From NCBI RefSeq assembly GCF_000829455.1, contig NZ_JXAK01000003.1:124001-188000 (forward strand): a DNA stretch of 64,000 nt, read 5' to 3'. The translations under genes and the position numbers were made by a program. This DNA comes from Gordoniibacillus kamchatkensis (GTDB taxonomy: Bacteria > Bacillota > Bacilli > Paenibacillales > NBRC-103111). This document shows, piece by piece, positions 1 to 8,139 of the stretch. Below the pieces are notes generated by a model, which saw only the letters and a program-made list of their open reading frames with translations, ran no database searches and had not been told where the DNA came from. The first letter of the stretch is position 1, and the number at the start of each line of letters is the position of its first letter.

Positions 1-566
1 GCAACGTCATTATGGCTTTATTCGTGTTTACGATGCTGTTCAGCGGCGGCTTGATCCCGTACTATTTGACGGTGAAGGGGCTCGATTTGCTGAATACGAG
101 ATGGGCGATGGTTTTGCCGGGCGCCCTGGCTGTCTGGCAAGTCATCTTGGCCAGGACGTTTTTCCAAACGTCAATTCCCGCCGAGCTGACGGAAGCGGCG
201 CATCTCGACGGCTGCGGCGATGCGAACTTTTTGCTGCGGGTCGTCCTGCCGCTGTCCAAGCCGATCATCGCCGTGCTCGTCCTCATGTATGCGATCGGCT
301 ATTGGAACGCGTACTTCGACGCTTTGATTTTCCTGAAGTCGCCGGATTTGTACCCGCTTCAGCTCGTCTTGCGCAACATTTTGATTTTGAACTCCATCGA
401 CGCCACGATGGTCAAGGATGTGAAGGAGCTGGCCGAGCGCCAGGGACTGAAGGAGCTGCTGAAATATTCGCTTATCGTCGTGGCGAGCGCTCCTATCCTT
501 ATCATATATCCGTTTGTGCAGCGCCATTTTGTGAAAGGTTTGCTGATTGGCTCTCTGAAAGGATGA
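1..566 (+). CDS. Carbohydrate ABC transporter permease, LplC/YtcP type (5' end outside window)
   Basis: This is the C-terminal part of an inner-membrane permease for oligosaccharide import. The reading frame is already open at the window edge, so the N-terminus and first membrane segments are missing. The visible part has several hydrophobic segments and the cytoplasmic EAA loop (EAAHLDGCGD, then LPLSKP), which contacts the ATPase. It ends in the FVKGLLIGSLKG tail typical of the LplC/YtcP family, and the same kind of tail is seen in the permease at 26175-27050. It lies 29 bp before a cognate solute-binding lipoprotein. No ATPase gene is nearby, so a shared MsmX-type ATPase is inferred. The substrate is inferred from the downstream fucosidase to be a fucosylated oligosaccharide. 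Confidence 0.9.
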   Translation, partial: NVIMALFVFTMLFSGGLIPYYLTVKGLDLLNTRWAMVLPGALAVWQVILARTFFQTSIPAELTEAAHLDGCGDANFLLRVVLPLSKPIIAVLVLMYAIGYWNAYFDALIFLKSPDLYPLQLVLRNILILNSIDATMVKDVKELAERQGLKELLKYSLIVVASAPILIIYPFVQRHFVKGLLIGSLKG

Positions 567-595
567 CACCCCACCGACAAAAGGAGTAGATCGCA

Positions 596-2299
596 ATGTC
601 TACAAAACGAAAGGTTACGAAATGGGTAAGCTTGGCGCTGATCGCCTTGCTGCTGATGCTGACATTCGGCTGCGAGCAGAAGGCGGACCAGCCTGCTGCG
701 GCGCCGTCAGCTTCTGGCGATGCGAAAGCGGGGGCGGCGCAAGGGAATTTCCAGGCTGCCGGGTTCCCTATCGTCCAGAACAAAATTACGATGACCGCCT
801 TCGCCCCGCAATCCGCGAACATCGCCGATTTGAACACGAACTGGTTTACGAAATATTTGGAACAAAAAACGAATATACATCTGGATTGGCAGCTCGTTCC
901 GCAGGACGGCTTGAACGAGAAGAAGCAGCTGCTGCTCGCCAGCGGCGATTACCCGGACATTTTCATGCAGGGCAATTTGACGAAAGAAGAGCAGCTGCTG
1001 TACGGCCAGCAAGGCGTGTTTATTCCTTTGAACAAGCTGATTGACCAGTACGCTCCCAACATTAAAAAAGCGTTCAAGGATATACCGTACTTGGAGAAGG
1101 CGATCACGGCACCAGACGGCAACATTTATGCGATTCCTTCCATCAACGAGTGCTTTCACTGTCAATTCGGCTCCAAAATGTGGGTCGATTCGAAATGGCT
1201 GAAAAACTTGGGAATGGAGCCGCCGAAAACGACGGACGACTTTTACAACATGCTGAAAGCGTTTAAGGAAAAAGACCCGAACGGCAACGGCAAGCAAGAC
1301 GAAATTCCGCTGACCGGCTCGCCGACCGGCTGGTACACGGATGTTTTCTCCTTCGTCATGAACGCCTTCATTTATTTCAACAAGGATAACAACTATTTCG
1401 ATATGCATAACGGCAAGCTGGAGACGATCGCCGACAAGCCGGGCTTCAAGAAAGGGCTGCAGTATTTGCACAAGCTTTATGCGGAAGGGCTGATCGACAA
1501 AGAAGCGTTCACGCAAAAATCCGATGCGCTGGCGCAAAAAGGCAACCATCCCGACGTCGCGATCGCGGGAGCGATTCCAGCCGGCTGGTTCGGCGAATTT
1601 ACGGACGCATCGCCGAACGCTACCCGGCACAAGGAGTACGATCCGATCGCCCCGCTCACCGGGCCGGACGGTATCTCGTACGCAGCGCACTATGTCGGCG
1701 TCGGCAACTCGGTATTCGCTATTACGAACAAAAACAAAAACCCGGAAGCGGCGATCCGCCTGGCCGACTACTTGTACTCCGAGGAAGGGACGATCATGTC
1801 CAACTTCGGCGAGGAAGGGAGAAACTGGGTGAAGTCGGGCGCGGACGAAAAAAATTTGCGGGGAACGGCGCCAAAAATTACAATCAAGGAAACGTCGTAC
1901 GGAGTCGGCCAAGTGCAGAACGACCATTGGAACCAGATGGGACCGGGGCTGCGTTCGGCGGAATTCCGCGAGACAGTCATGGCGACGGGACAGGATCCTT
2001 ACACGATGGACGGACTGGAGCTGCGACTTTATAACGCGACGAAGAAGCTGTACGATGGCCATCAGCCGAAAGAGGAGTTCCCGACCGACATTTTCCTCAC
2101 TCCGGATCAATCGAATCAGGTCAAGCAGCTGAAGCCGATCATCAAAGACTATATCGAGCAATCGATGCTGCAATTCATTATGGGAGCGAAAGATCTGGAT
2201 AAGGACTGGGACGCTTACGTGAAAGGGCTCGGCAGCTCCGGAATCGGCCAGTTCCTGCAAATTTACCAGGACGCTTACGACAAAATGAACAAAAAGTAA
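596..2299 (+). CDS. Extracellular sugar-binding lipoprotein, LplA family
   Basis: A 567-residue solute-binding protein that delivers oligosaccharides to the permeases encoded upstream. It begins with a lipoprotein signal (basic start, hydrophobic stretch, lipobox LTFGC with Cys26 as the lipidated residue), followed by a low-complexity Ala/Ser/Gly linker. Around residues 226-240 it has the DPNGNGKQDEIPL segment, an EF-hand-like calcium loop that is a hallmark of LplA-type binding proteins; the paralogue at 23515-25131 has the same loop. The start is supported by AAGGAG 9 bp upstream. The length is normal for the family. Together with the upstream permease and the downstream GH29 fucosidase and isomerase it forms an uptake and degradation operon. 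The exact ligand cannot be read from sequence. Confidence 0.93.
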   Translation: MSTKRKVTKWVSLALIALLLMLTFGCEQKADQPAAAPSASGDAKAGAAQGNFQAAGFPIVQNKITMTAFAPQSANIADLNTNWFTKYLEQKTNIHLDWQLVPQDGLNEKKQLLLASGDYPDIFMQGNLTKEEQLLYGQQGVFIPLNKLIDQYAPNIKKAFKDIPYLEKAITAPDGNIYAIPSINECFHCQFGSKMWVDSKWLKNLGMEPPKTTDDFYNMLKAFKEKDPNGNGKQDEIPLTGSPTGWYTDVFSFVMNAFIYFNKDNNYFDMHNGKLETIADKPGFKKGLQYLHKLYAEGLIDKEAFTQKSDALAQKGNHPDVAIAGAIPAGWFGEFTDASPNATRHKEYDPIAPLTGPDGISYAAHYVGVGNSVFAITNKNKNPEAAIRLADYLYSEEGTIMSNFGEEGRNWVKSGADEKNLRGTAPKITIKETSYGVGQVQNDHWNQMGPGLRSAEFRETVMATGQDPYTMDGLELRLYNATKKLYDGHQPKEEFPTDIFLTPDQSNQVKQLKPIIKDYIEQSMLQFIMGAKDLDKDWDAYVKGLGSSGIGQFLQIYQDAYDKMNKK

Positions 2300-2329
2300 C
2301 GGCTGCGGCGCAGCGAAAGGAGCATGGCG

Positions 2330-3604
2330 ATGAACGAACGCCTAGAACGTACAGCCTGGTTTCGGGAAGCGCGGTTCGGCATGTTTATTCACTGGGGCTT
2401 GTACGCCATCCCCGCCAGGGGGGAATGGGTGCGAAGCGTGGAGAAGCTGAGCAATGAGCAGTATGAGCCGTATTTCCGGGAGTTTCGCCCGGACCGGTAC
2501 GATCCGCGGGCATGGGCGAGAGCGGCGAAGGCGGCGGGGCAGCAATATGCTGTCCTGACGACGAAGCATCACGACGGGTTCTGCCTGTTCGACAGCGAGC
2601 AGACGGACTACAAGGCGACGAATACGCCGGCGCAGCGGGATTTGATCAAGGAATACGTCGAGGCGTTTCGCGCGGAAGGACTGAAGGTCGGATTCTATTA
2701 TTCGCTGATCGACTGGCATCATGACGATTACCCCGCTTACGGCGACCGCATTCATCCGATGCGGGACAACGAGGCTTACAAAGACCGGCCCATTCAGTTC
2801 GAACGGTATGTCGATTATTTGCATGCGCAAGTGAAGGAGCTCCTTACCCGGTATGGTAAAATCGACATTATGTGGTTCGACTTCTCTTACGACGACATGA
2901 CCGGTGAAAAATGGCGGGCCACCGAGCTTGTGAACATGATCCGCTCGATTCAACCTGACATTATGATCGACAATCGGCTTGGCGGCCATATTTTGGCGGC
3001 CGAGCCAGAACCGTACGCCGGCGACTTTTACTCGCCGGAGCAAATTGTGCCGCCGGGCGGCATCGTGGACGAGAACGGGCTTCCGGTTCCGTGGGAAGCG
3101 TGCATCACGCTCAACGACAACTGGGGCTATCACGCGAAGGACCACGCTTACAAATCGCCGAAGCAAGTCGTGCGCGCGCTCGTGGAATGCGTCAGCAAAA
3201 ACGGGAATATGCTGCTTAACGTAGGCCCGAATGCGCGCGGGGAAATTCCGGCGGAGTCGCTGCGCATTTTGGAAGCGGTCGGCGAATGGATGCGTCATAG
3301 TGGCGACAGCATTTACGGCTGCGGCGCCTCAAGCCTCCCGAAGCCGGAATGGGGACGGTATACGCAGAACGGGAACATGCTGTACGCCCACGTGTTCGAC
3401 CGCGGCATCGGCCCGATTTATTTCCGGGGGCTGAAAGGGAAGATCAAGAAGGCGAGGCTTCTGGCCGACGGCTCGGAGCTCAAAGTATCCGTGCCGTGGA
3501 TGGCGGAGCAATATTCGGACACCGACAGCGGCGCCTTCATCCATTTGGCCGGGGCCGAGCTTCCGGACGAGATCGACACCGTGATCGCGCTGGAAATCGA
3601 ATGA
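2330..3604 (+). CDS. Alpha-L-fucosidase, glycoside hydrolase family 29
   Basis: A 424-residue cytoplasmic GH29 enzyme that removes terminal alpha-L-fucose with retention of configuration. It opens with the family signature WFREARFGMFIHWGLYAIPA, continues with TTKHHDGFCLFDS, and has DIMWFDFSYDD, where Asp184 is in the position of the GH29 catalytic nucleophile. There is no signal peptide, so it should act on imported oligosaccharides. Two in-frame ATGs occur: 2324 lies only one base after the AAAGGAG ribosome site, while 2330 has a normal 7-base spacing and is chosen. It is 30 bp downstream of the binding-protein gene. The acid/base residue of GH29 is poorly conserved and I cannot assign it. 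At about 425 residues it is short, lacking a C-terminal beta-sandwich of full size. Confidence 0.92.
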   Translation: MNERLERTAWFREARFGMFIHWGLYAIPARGEWVRSVEKLSNEQYEPYFREFRPDRYDPRAWARAAKAAGQQYAVLTTKHHDGFCLFDSEQTDYKATNTPAQRDLIKEYVEAFRAEGLKVGFYYSLIDWHHDDYPAYGDRIHPMRDNEAYKDRPIQFERYVDYLHAQVKELLTRYGKIDIMWFDFSYDDMTGEKWRATELVNMIRSIQPDIMIDNRLGGHILAAEPEPYAGDFYSPEQIVPPGGIVDENGLPVPWEACITLNDNWGYHAKDHAYKSPKQVVRALVECVSKNGNMLLNVGPNARGEIPAESLRILEAVGEWMRHSGDSIYGCGASSLPKPEWGRYTQNGNMLYAHVFDRGIGPIYFRGLKGKIKKARLLADGSELKVSVPWMAEQYSDTDSGAFIHLAGAELPDEIDTVIALEIE

Positions 3605-3622
3605 ACGAAAGAGGGGATGGAC

Positions 3623-4495
3623 TTGAAAATCGGACTTAGCACGTACAGCTTGCTAAGCGCGTTGAAAGCGGGAGAAATGACGGTACTTGACGCGATTCAG
3701 TGGATTGCCGACAACGGCGGCGAGCATATGGAAATCGTGCCATACGGGTTTACGCTGGTCGACCAGCCCGAGCTGGCGGACGCCGTCCGGGACAAGGCGA
3801 AGGAAGCGGGAATCGAGCTGTCCAACTATTCGATGCCGGCCAACTTCGTTCAGCCCGACGAAGCGGCGTTCGAGGCCGAGGTGGCGCGGGTCAAGCAGCA
3901 TGTCGATTTGGTGCACCGGCTCGGCATGAAGCATATGCGCCACGACGTGACGGCTTTTACGCTGCCACCGGAGATGATGACGATTCATTGGTTCGAGGAA
4001 AATTTGTCCTGGATGGTCAGGGGGAGCCGGCTCATCGCGGATTACGCCGCTCAGTACGGGATCACGACGACGATCGAAAATCACGGCTTCAGCGTGCAGG
4101 CGAGCGACCGCGTGCAGCGCGTTCTGGCTGCGGTGGACCGTCCCAATTTCCGGACGACGCTCGACGTCGGCAACTTCTTGTGCGTCGACGAGCAGCCGCT
4201 GGTCGGCGTGCGCAACAATTTGCCGTATGCGTCGCTGGTCCATGTGAAAGACTTTTACATCAGGCCGTACGACGAGCCTCCCGGCGCCGGCCCCTGGTTC
4301 CGAAGCGCGCACGGCAACTATTTGCGCGGCGCGATCGTCGGGCAGGGAGATCTCGATATGCGGCGCATCTTGAAGCTCATTAAGGAGTCGGGCTACGACG
4401 GATATTTGACCGTGGAGTTCGAAGGCATGGAGGAATGCAGGGCAGCCTCGAAAATCGCGATGGACAATTTGCGCCGGCTGTGGCAAGAGGCATAA
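3623..4495 (+). CDS. Sugar phosphate isomerase/epimerase (xylose isomerase-like TIM barrel)
   Basis: A 290-residue AP-endonuclease-2-like TIM-barrel protein (IolE/xylose isomerase-like superfamily), acting on a sugar or sugar acid in the cytoplasm. Family features visible are KIGLSTYSLL at the start, the ENHGF segment, TLDVGNFL, VHVKDFY and the C-terminal TVEFEGMEE, which supply the acidic and His ligands of a divalent metal. An ATG at 3617 directly abuts the GAGGGG ribosome site; the TTG at 3623 is 6 bases from it and matches the usual N-terminus, so it is preferred. The gene follows the GH29 fucosidase by 18 bp, suggesting it processes the released sugar, but fucose-specific isomerase FucI is a different family, so the substrate is open. 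Confidence 0.85.
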   Translation: MKIGLSTYSLLSALKAGEMTVLDAIQWIADNGGEHMEIVPYGFTLVDQPELADAVRDKAKEAGIELSNYSMPANFVQPDEAAFEAEVARVKQHVDLVHRLGMKHMRHDVTAFTLPPEMMTIHWFEENLSWMVRGSRLIADYAAQYGITTTIENHGFSVQASDRVQRVLAAVDRPNFRTTLDVGNFLCVDEQPLVGVRNNLPYASLVHVKDFYIRPYDEPPGAGPWFRSAHGNYLRGAIVGQGDLDMRRILKLIKESGYDGYLTVEFEGMEECRAASKIAMDNLRRLWQEA

Positions 4496-4523
4496 GCGGC
4501 TGCCGGTCAGGAGCGCCGTACAC

Positions 4524-4578
4524 GAAAAGAACGCCAAACCCGAAGGAGAACGCCAAACCCGAAGTTGGCGTTCTTTTC
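4524..4578 (+). terminator. Inverted-repeat terminator after the fucosidase operon
   Basis: GAAAAGAACGCCAA at 4524-4537 is matched by TTGGCGTTCTTTTC at 4565-4578, giving a 14-bp stem with a 27-base loop. A 16-bp direct repeat (gaacgccaaacccgaa at 4529 and 4548) lies within the stem and loop, as if the 5' arm was duplicated. It lies 28 bp past the isomerase stop codon. Confidence 0.7.
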
Positions 4579-4593
4579 GTTTGGCTATGGGCA

Positions 4594-4790
4594 TAGCGGA
4601 ACGGGGTTCCGTTATCGGCGGCATTTCCCGGTATTTCCCCAAATTAGCGGCACAGGAATCCGTTATTTGCCTGCAAAAACGGTGTAAACCGGGTATGAGC
4701 AGGCGTTTCGACGGCGATAGAGGAACGTGGTTCCGCTATTTTCTCGCAATCATTCTCAATTTTGAAAATAGCGGAACACCGTTCCTTTAT
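4594..4790. repeat. Cluster of short palindromic repeats (GGAAC-n3-GTTCC type)
   Basis: The 362-bp interval between the isomerase and marR-type genes (4496-4857) has no gene. After the terminator it carries at least three near copies of a 22-24 bp palindrome around 4594-4615, 4717-4739 and 4767-4790, each built as ATAGCGGAAC-n3-GTTCCGCTAT with small changes, plus a degenerate fourth copy near 4645-4670. They look like the small interspersed palindromes of many Paenibacillus genomes. Function is unknown; transcript 3' end folding or a relic of mobile repeats are both possible. Confidence 0.65.
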
Positions 4791-4857
4791 GACTTCTGCA
4801 ATAGCCTTACGCTGCCAACCCGCCGAAGCCTGCCGAAACTCCCGGGGTGGGGCTTGC

Positions 4858-5352
4858 TTACTGTGCGCTGTCATTTTCCTTCTTCAGCTTGTTCATCTCA
4901 GCTAATGTCAGCTCATTGCACTGCTTGATAAAGTCAAGAATCAACTGCAACTGCTGATCCGTATATTGCGAGATGATCCGGAGCGTCGATTGCATGACCG
5001 ATTGGAACATGGGTGAAATGTGCTCCGATCCTTCCGGCACGGGCTTGACGACTACGCGTCTTCGATCATTCGGATCCTTATCCCTAACAACATAACCTGT
5101 TTGTTCCAACCGATCGATTACGCTCGTTACGGCACCAGTTGTAAGGCCGGTTAGTTGTGCCAACTGTCCGGCTGTTACGGGGCCGGTGCGATTCAAGTAA
5201 TCCAGGCATTTGTGATCGGTGGCATTTAGCCCCAACTGTTCGGAAATGAATTGATGAAACATGACGGCGCGTGCGCTGTTTTGCCGCAATTCATGCAGTA
5301 AATCTTGCTGTAACGAAGTAAGTTCGGCGGAAGGAAAATTATCCCTTGACAT
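4858..5352 (-). CDS. MarR family transcriptional regulator
   Basis: A 164-residue winged-helix repressor of the MarR family. The DNA-binding part is clear: CLDYLNRTGPVTAGQLAQ, TTGAVTSVIDRLEQTGYV and the wing DKDPNDRRRVVV, with N- and C-terminal helices for dimerisation. The start is supported by GGAGG 8 bp upstream. It is divergently placed against a SnoaL-like gene at 5505, and the spacer holds overlapping inverted repeats that would let it control both itself and the neighbour. The inducing ligand is unknown. Confidence 0.92.
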   Translation of the reverse strand: MSRDNFPSAELTSLQQDLLHELRQNSARAVMFHQFISEQLGLNATDHKCLDYLNRTGPVTAGQLAQLTGLTTGAVTSVIDRLEQTGYVVRDKDPNDRRRVVVKPVPEGSEHISPMFQSVMQSTLRIISQYTDQQLQLILDFIKQCNELTLAEMNKLKKENDSAQ

Positions 5353-5366
5353 TTCTATACCTCCAC

Positions 5367-5398
5367 ATTAAGATGATAATATCTTAATTAATCAAGAT
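5367..5398. promoter_or_regulatory. Probable MarR operator in divergent spacer
   Basis: ATTAAGAT (5367-5374) and ATCTTAAT (5381-5388) form a perfect inverted repeat around 6 bases. Overlapping it, ATCTTAATTAATCAAGAT (5381-5398) is a second 18-bp near-palindrome with one mismatched pair. A related half, TTAATTTATCAAGA, follows at 5401-5414. Such AT-rich 16-20 bp palindromes between a marR gene and its divergent target are typical MarR sites. Confidence 0.65.
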
Positions 5399-5504
5399 AA
5401 TTAATTTATCAAGAAAATGTACGTATTAAGTTTTTTTCGCTCCCAAGTATACCACGAGTTATTTGAATGGCCAAACAATTTTATCGCGGAAAGGAACGAT
5501 TCGA

Positions 5505-5963
5505 ATGACAAGACAAGAAGATCTGAAGGAAATGGCACAGGAGATTAAAGAGATTGAATCCCTTTTTCAAAAGTTGAAATTCGCATGGGATAACGGGGAT
5601 GGAACGGCTTATGGTTCTTGTTTTACGGAGGATGCCGACTATGTGACGTTTCAGGGAGAACATTTGCAGGGGAGAAAAGCGATTGCCGAAACCCATCAAG
5701 AACTATGGAACAGTGTATTGAGAGGGTCGACGCTGGAAGGAGAGATTAAAAACATCCGCTTCATTTCGCCGGAGATGGCGATCTTTCACGGACTCGGAGC
5801 CGTCAAATTAAGGTGGCAAAAACATGCCCCAAGCAAAAGAGACTCTATAAATACCAACGTCGTGGTGAAACAGAATGGCAAATGGGTAATAGCGGCGTTT
5901 CAGAACAGCAGAATCTCGGGACCGGGCCTGATGCAAAAAATATTCATGAAGTTAAGCAAATAG
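5505..5963 (+). CDS. SnoaL-like / SgcJ-EcaC family protein (NTF2 fold)
   Basis: A 152-residue small cytoplasmic protein of the DUF4440/SnoaL_3 (nuclear transport factor 2-like) fold. The pattern IESLFQKLKFAWDNGDGTAY, FTEDADYVTF, LQGRKAIAETHQELW and the C-terminal strand block NGKWVIAAFQNSRI is characteristic. The frame is open from a TTG at 5463, but the ATG at 5505 follows AAAGGAA at 7 bases and gives the standard N-terminus. Members of this family are called SgcJ/EcaC oxidoreductases by homology only; their activity is not established. It is divergent from a MarR regulator and probably its target. Confidence 0.82.
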   Translation: MTRQEDLKEMAQEIKEIESLFQKLKFAWDNGDGTAYGSCFTEDADYVTFQGEHLQGRKAIAETHQELWNSVLRGSTLEGEIKNIRFISPEMAIFHGLGAVKLRWQKHAPSKRDSINTNVVVKQNGKWVIAAFQNSRISGPGLMQKIFMKLSK

Positions 5964-6029
5964 CGAGGAACTGAAGAGATAAGGGATGTGCCGTATTGGC
6001 AACGACAATAACAAAATTATGTTATTACT

Positions 6030-6059
6030 GTCTGTGCTCGTCACAGACGTTTTGTTTTG
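6030..6059 (+). terminator. Rho-independent terminator after SnoaL-like gene
   Basis: GTCTGTG (6030-6036), 5-base loop, CACAGAC (6042-6048), followed by GTTTTGTTTTG. It lies 66 bp after the stop codon at 5963 and fits a terminator for that gene. It overlaps the 3' end of the cupin remnant on the other strand. Confidence 0.55.
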
Positions 6060-6255
6060 TTCGTGTATTCCGCCGGCGAGAACATCGCTAGCACGGTAAG
6101 ATCCGAAAGCGGAGATTGCAGGTCCGCGTCTCCAACTTTAAGCCGATAAATTCCGGCACTTATGGACGGAACACGAAGAAACTCGTGCCATGATTTTTCT
6201 TTCAGCTGTTTTACTATCTCATCGTACCGGAAAGCCCTGCCTATATCGGTTTCCG
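6041..6255 (-). pseudogene. Cupin-domain protein remnant with internal deletion
   Basis: The 421-bp interval 5964-6384 is not empty. Reading the minus strand gives an open frame with GRAFRYDEIVKQLKEKSWHE, then FLRVPSISAGIYRLKVGDAD, then LQSP, continuing directly into LSDLTVLAMFSPAEYTNKTK and a stop (complement of 6041-6043). The first part is the start of a small cupin protein of the kind that normally continues HTEDEVYYV; the last part resembles the C-terminal strand of the same family (DLTVLxxFxPAEY). About 40-50 residues carrying the metal-binding cupin motifs are missing at the LQSP/LSDL join, and an in-frame stop lies upstream. This is read by eye against remembered family patterns. Confidence 0.55.
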
Positions 6256-6384
6256 CCCCACTTCCTTATGCTGCCCGAAATTTTTGCTCTACGGTTCATT
6301 ATAGATTCGCTTTTTAAGAGCAAGCAACTGACCGTTTCGTGCTATACTGTTGTTAAAGGGAAAATATGTAAGGAGGCGATTCGG

Positions 6385-8139
6385 GTGAGCTTGGGCGAAT
6401 GGATTCATGCGGGGACATTGGAAGCGTTGAAAGCCGAGCGTTCGAAAGTCGTAAAGGGAGGCATCGCGGTTTTTTATCACGAAGACCGGGTATTCGCGGT
6501 CGACAACCGGTGTCCGCACCTCGGCTTTCCGCTCCATCTTGGAACCGTTTGCGACGGCATGCTGACGTGCCATTGGCATCATGCCCGCTTCGACGTGGGC
6601 AGCGGAGGCACGCTCGATCCGTGGGCGGACGACGTTCCGGCGTACGACGTCAGGATCGACGATGGCGGTGTGTGGGTTAGCCCTGTGCCGAGGCAGACCG
6701 ACAATACAGGCAGATTAAAAGCGCGGCTGCGGCAAGGGCTGGAGCAAAACATCGGCATCGTCATCGCCAAAGCGGTAGTCGGGCTGGTGGAGGCAGGCGT
6801 GCCGGCGGACGACATCGTCCGCGTCGGCATAGCGTTCGGCACCGGGCAAGGAACGGGCTGGGGCGCAGGGCTTACGATATTGACGGCGATGCGGAACGTG
6901 CTGCCCAAGCTGGACCGCACGGGGCAAATTCTCGCCCTGTATCACGGTCTCGTGCATGTGGCGCGAGCGAGCGCCGGACGCGCTCCACGCCATTTGCTGG
7001 GCCCGTTGCCGCAAAACGGCGCAGGTGTAGAACGGCTCATGGCATGGTATCGCAACTGTGCAGAAGTCCGGGATACGCAGGGTGCGGAGAAGGTGCTCCT
7101 GACGGCCGTCGAAAGCGGCGTTTCTGCGGAGCGGCTGGCCGATATGATGCTTGTCGCCGTTACGGATCATTTTTATTTGGACGGCGGGCATACGTTCGAC
7201 TTCCACAACAAGGCGTTCGAAGCGCTGGAGACGATGGGGGCGGATTTCACGAAGCCGGTGCTCGCTTCGCTCGTGCCGCTTTTGGGCGATCCGACGCGCA
7301 GCGAAGAATTGCACCATTGGCAAGCGCCGGTCGATCTCGTCACGCCGCTGCGGCAAGCTTTCGAACGGCTGCAGGCGGGGAGCGGCGCCGCGCGGGAGGG
7401 CGTGCCGGAGCTGGACGAAGACGCTTTGCTGGAGCAGCTGCTGAGCGACAGGCCTGTCGACACGGTGGAAAAGCTGACGGAGCTTCTTCTCTCCGGGATA
7501 GCTCCATCCCGCATCGCTCAGCTCATCGCGCTCGCCGCCGCCGAGCGGGTCGCGCGGTTCCATACGCAGAACGATTTCGGCGACTGGGTGGCGGTGCTGC
7601 ATACGTTCACTTACGCTCATGCGGTACATGAACGGCTGCTCCGTTCGCAGGAGCCGCTGCTGAACCGGGCGCTGTTTTACGGCGCGGCGGCTGTGTACCA
7701 CGACAGGTTTCTGAACGTCCCTCGCGCCCCAGCCCCCAAACCGAAAGCATCCGCCACGGACGGCGATTACCGTCTGGAGGAGCTGCTGGAGCTTACGGAC
7801 CGGAGGCAGCAGGTCGACGAAGCGGCCGGCTGGGTTGCCGACTACGTCCGTGCAGGCCAAGATTGCGATGCGCTGCTCAATACGCTCGGCCACTGTCTGC
7901 TCCGGGAAGACGCCGAGTTTCACACGTTCCAAATGTACGAGGCTGCCGTCAAACAATTCGAACGGTGGCGGGAACGGTCGGACAGTTTCGCGGAGCGGGC
8001 GAAGGAGACGCTGCTGGTGGCGTGCGCGCGGTATTTGGCGGCGCACGCTCCGACTGCACGCGAGCTGCCGCATACGGCAAGGATCGCCTGGAGGTTGTAC
8101 CGCGGGGAGCGGCTGTTTGACGAAGAGGAACGCTCCTGA
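6385..8139 (+). CDS. Rieske [2Fe-2S] protein with large uncharacterised C-terminal domain
   Basis: A 584-residue protein. Residues 1-105 form a Rieske ferredoxin domain with both cluster-binding boxes: Cys43-Pro-His45 and Cys62-His-Trp-His65. The remaining ~480 residues are mostly helical by appearance, contain DHFYLDGGHTFDFHNKAFEA with several His/Asp residues that could bind a metal, and match no family I recognise. The long open frame starts earlier (6190), but GTG at 6385 is preceded by AAGGAGG at 7 bases and begins exactly at the Rieske fold. The stop overlaps the next gene's ATG (TGATG), so translation is probably coupled to the nucleotidyltransferase. It likely transfers electrons to, or is the oxygenase-like partner of, an unknown redox activity. 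Confidence 0.85.
   Translation: MSLGEWIHAGTLEALKAERSKVVKGGIAVFYHEDRVFAVDNRCPHLGFPLHLGTVCDGMLTCHWHHARFDVGSGGTLDPWADDVPAYDVRIDDGGVWVSPVPRQTDNTGRLKARLRQGLEQNIGIVIAKAVVGLVEAGVPADDIVRVGIAFGTGQGTGWGAGLTILTAMRNVLPKLDRTGQILALYHGLVHVARASAGRAPRHLLGPLPQNGAGVERLMAWYRNCAEVRDTQGAEKVLLTAVESGVSAERLADMMLVAVTDHFYLDGGHTFDFHNKAFEALETMGADFTKPVLASLVPLLGDPTRSEELHHWQAPVDLVTPLRQAFERLQAGSGAAREGVPELDEDALLEQLLSDRPVDTVEKLTELLLSGIAPSRIAQLIALAAAERVARFHTQNDFGDWVAVLHTFTYAHAVHERLLRSQEPLLNRALFYGAAAVYHDRFLNVPRAPAPKPKASATDGDYRLEELLELTDRRQQVDEAAGWVADYVRAGQDCDALLNTLGHCLLREDAEFHTFQMYEAAVKQFERWRERSDSFAERAKETLLVACARYLAAHAPTARELPHTARIAWRLYRGERLFDEEERS

Noticed and set aside
707-2260. 517-codon open frame on the minus strand inside the LplA-type gene
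   Set aside because: It mirrors the real gene, lacks a ribosome site and is rich in Arg/His/Val typical of antisense frames of GC-rich genes.
6715-8073. 452-codon minus-strand open frame in the Rieske gene
   Set aside because: Antisense frame; the plus strand has the Rieske motifs, a ribosome site and coupling to the next gene.
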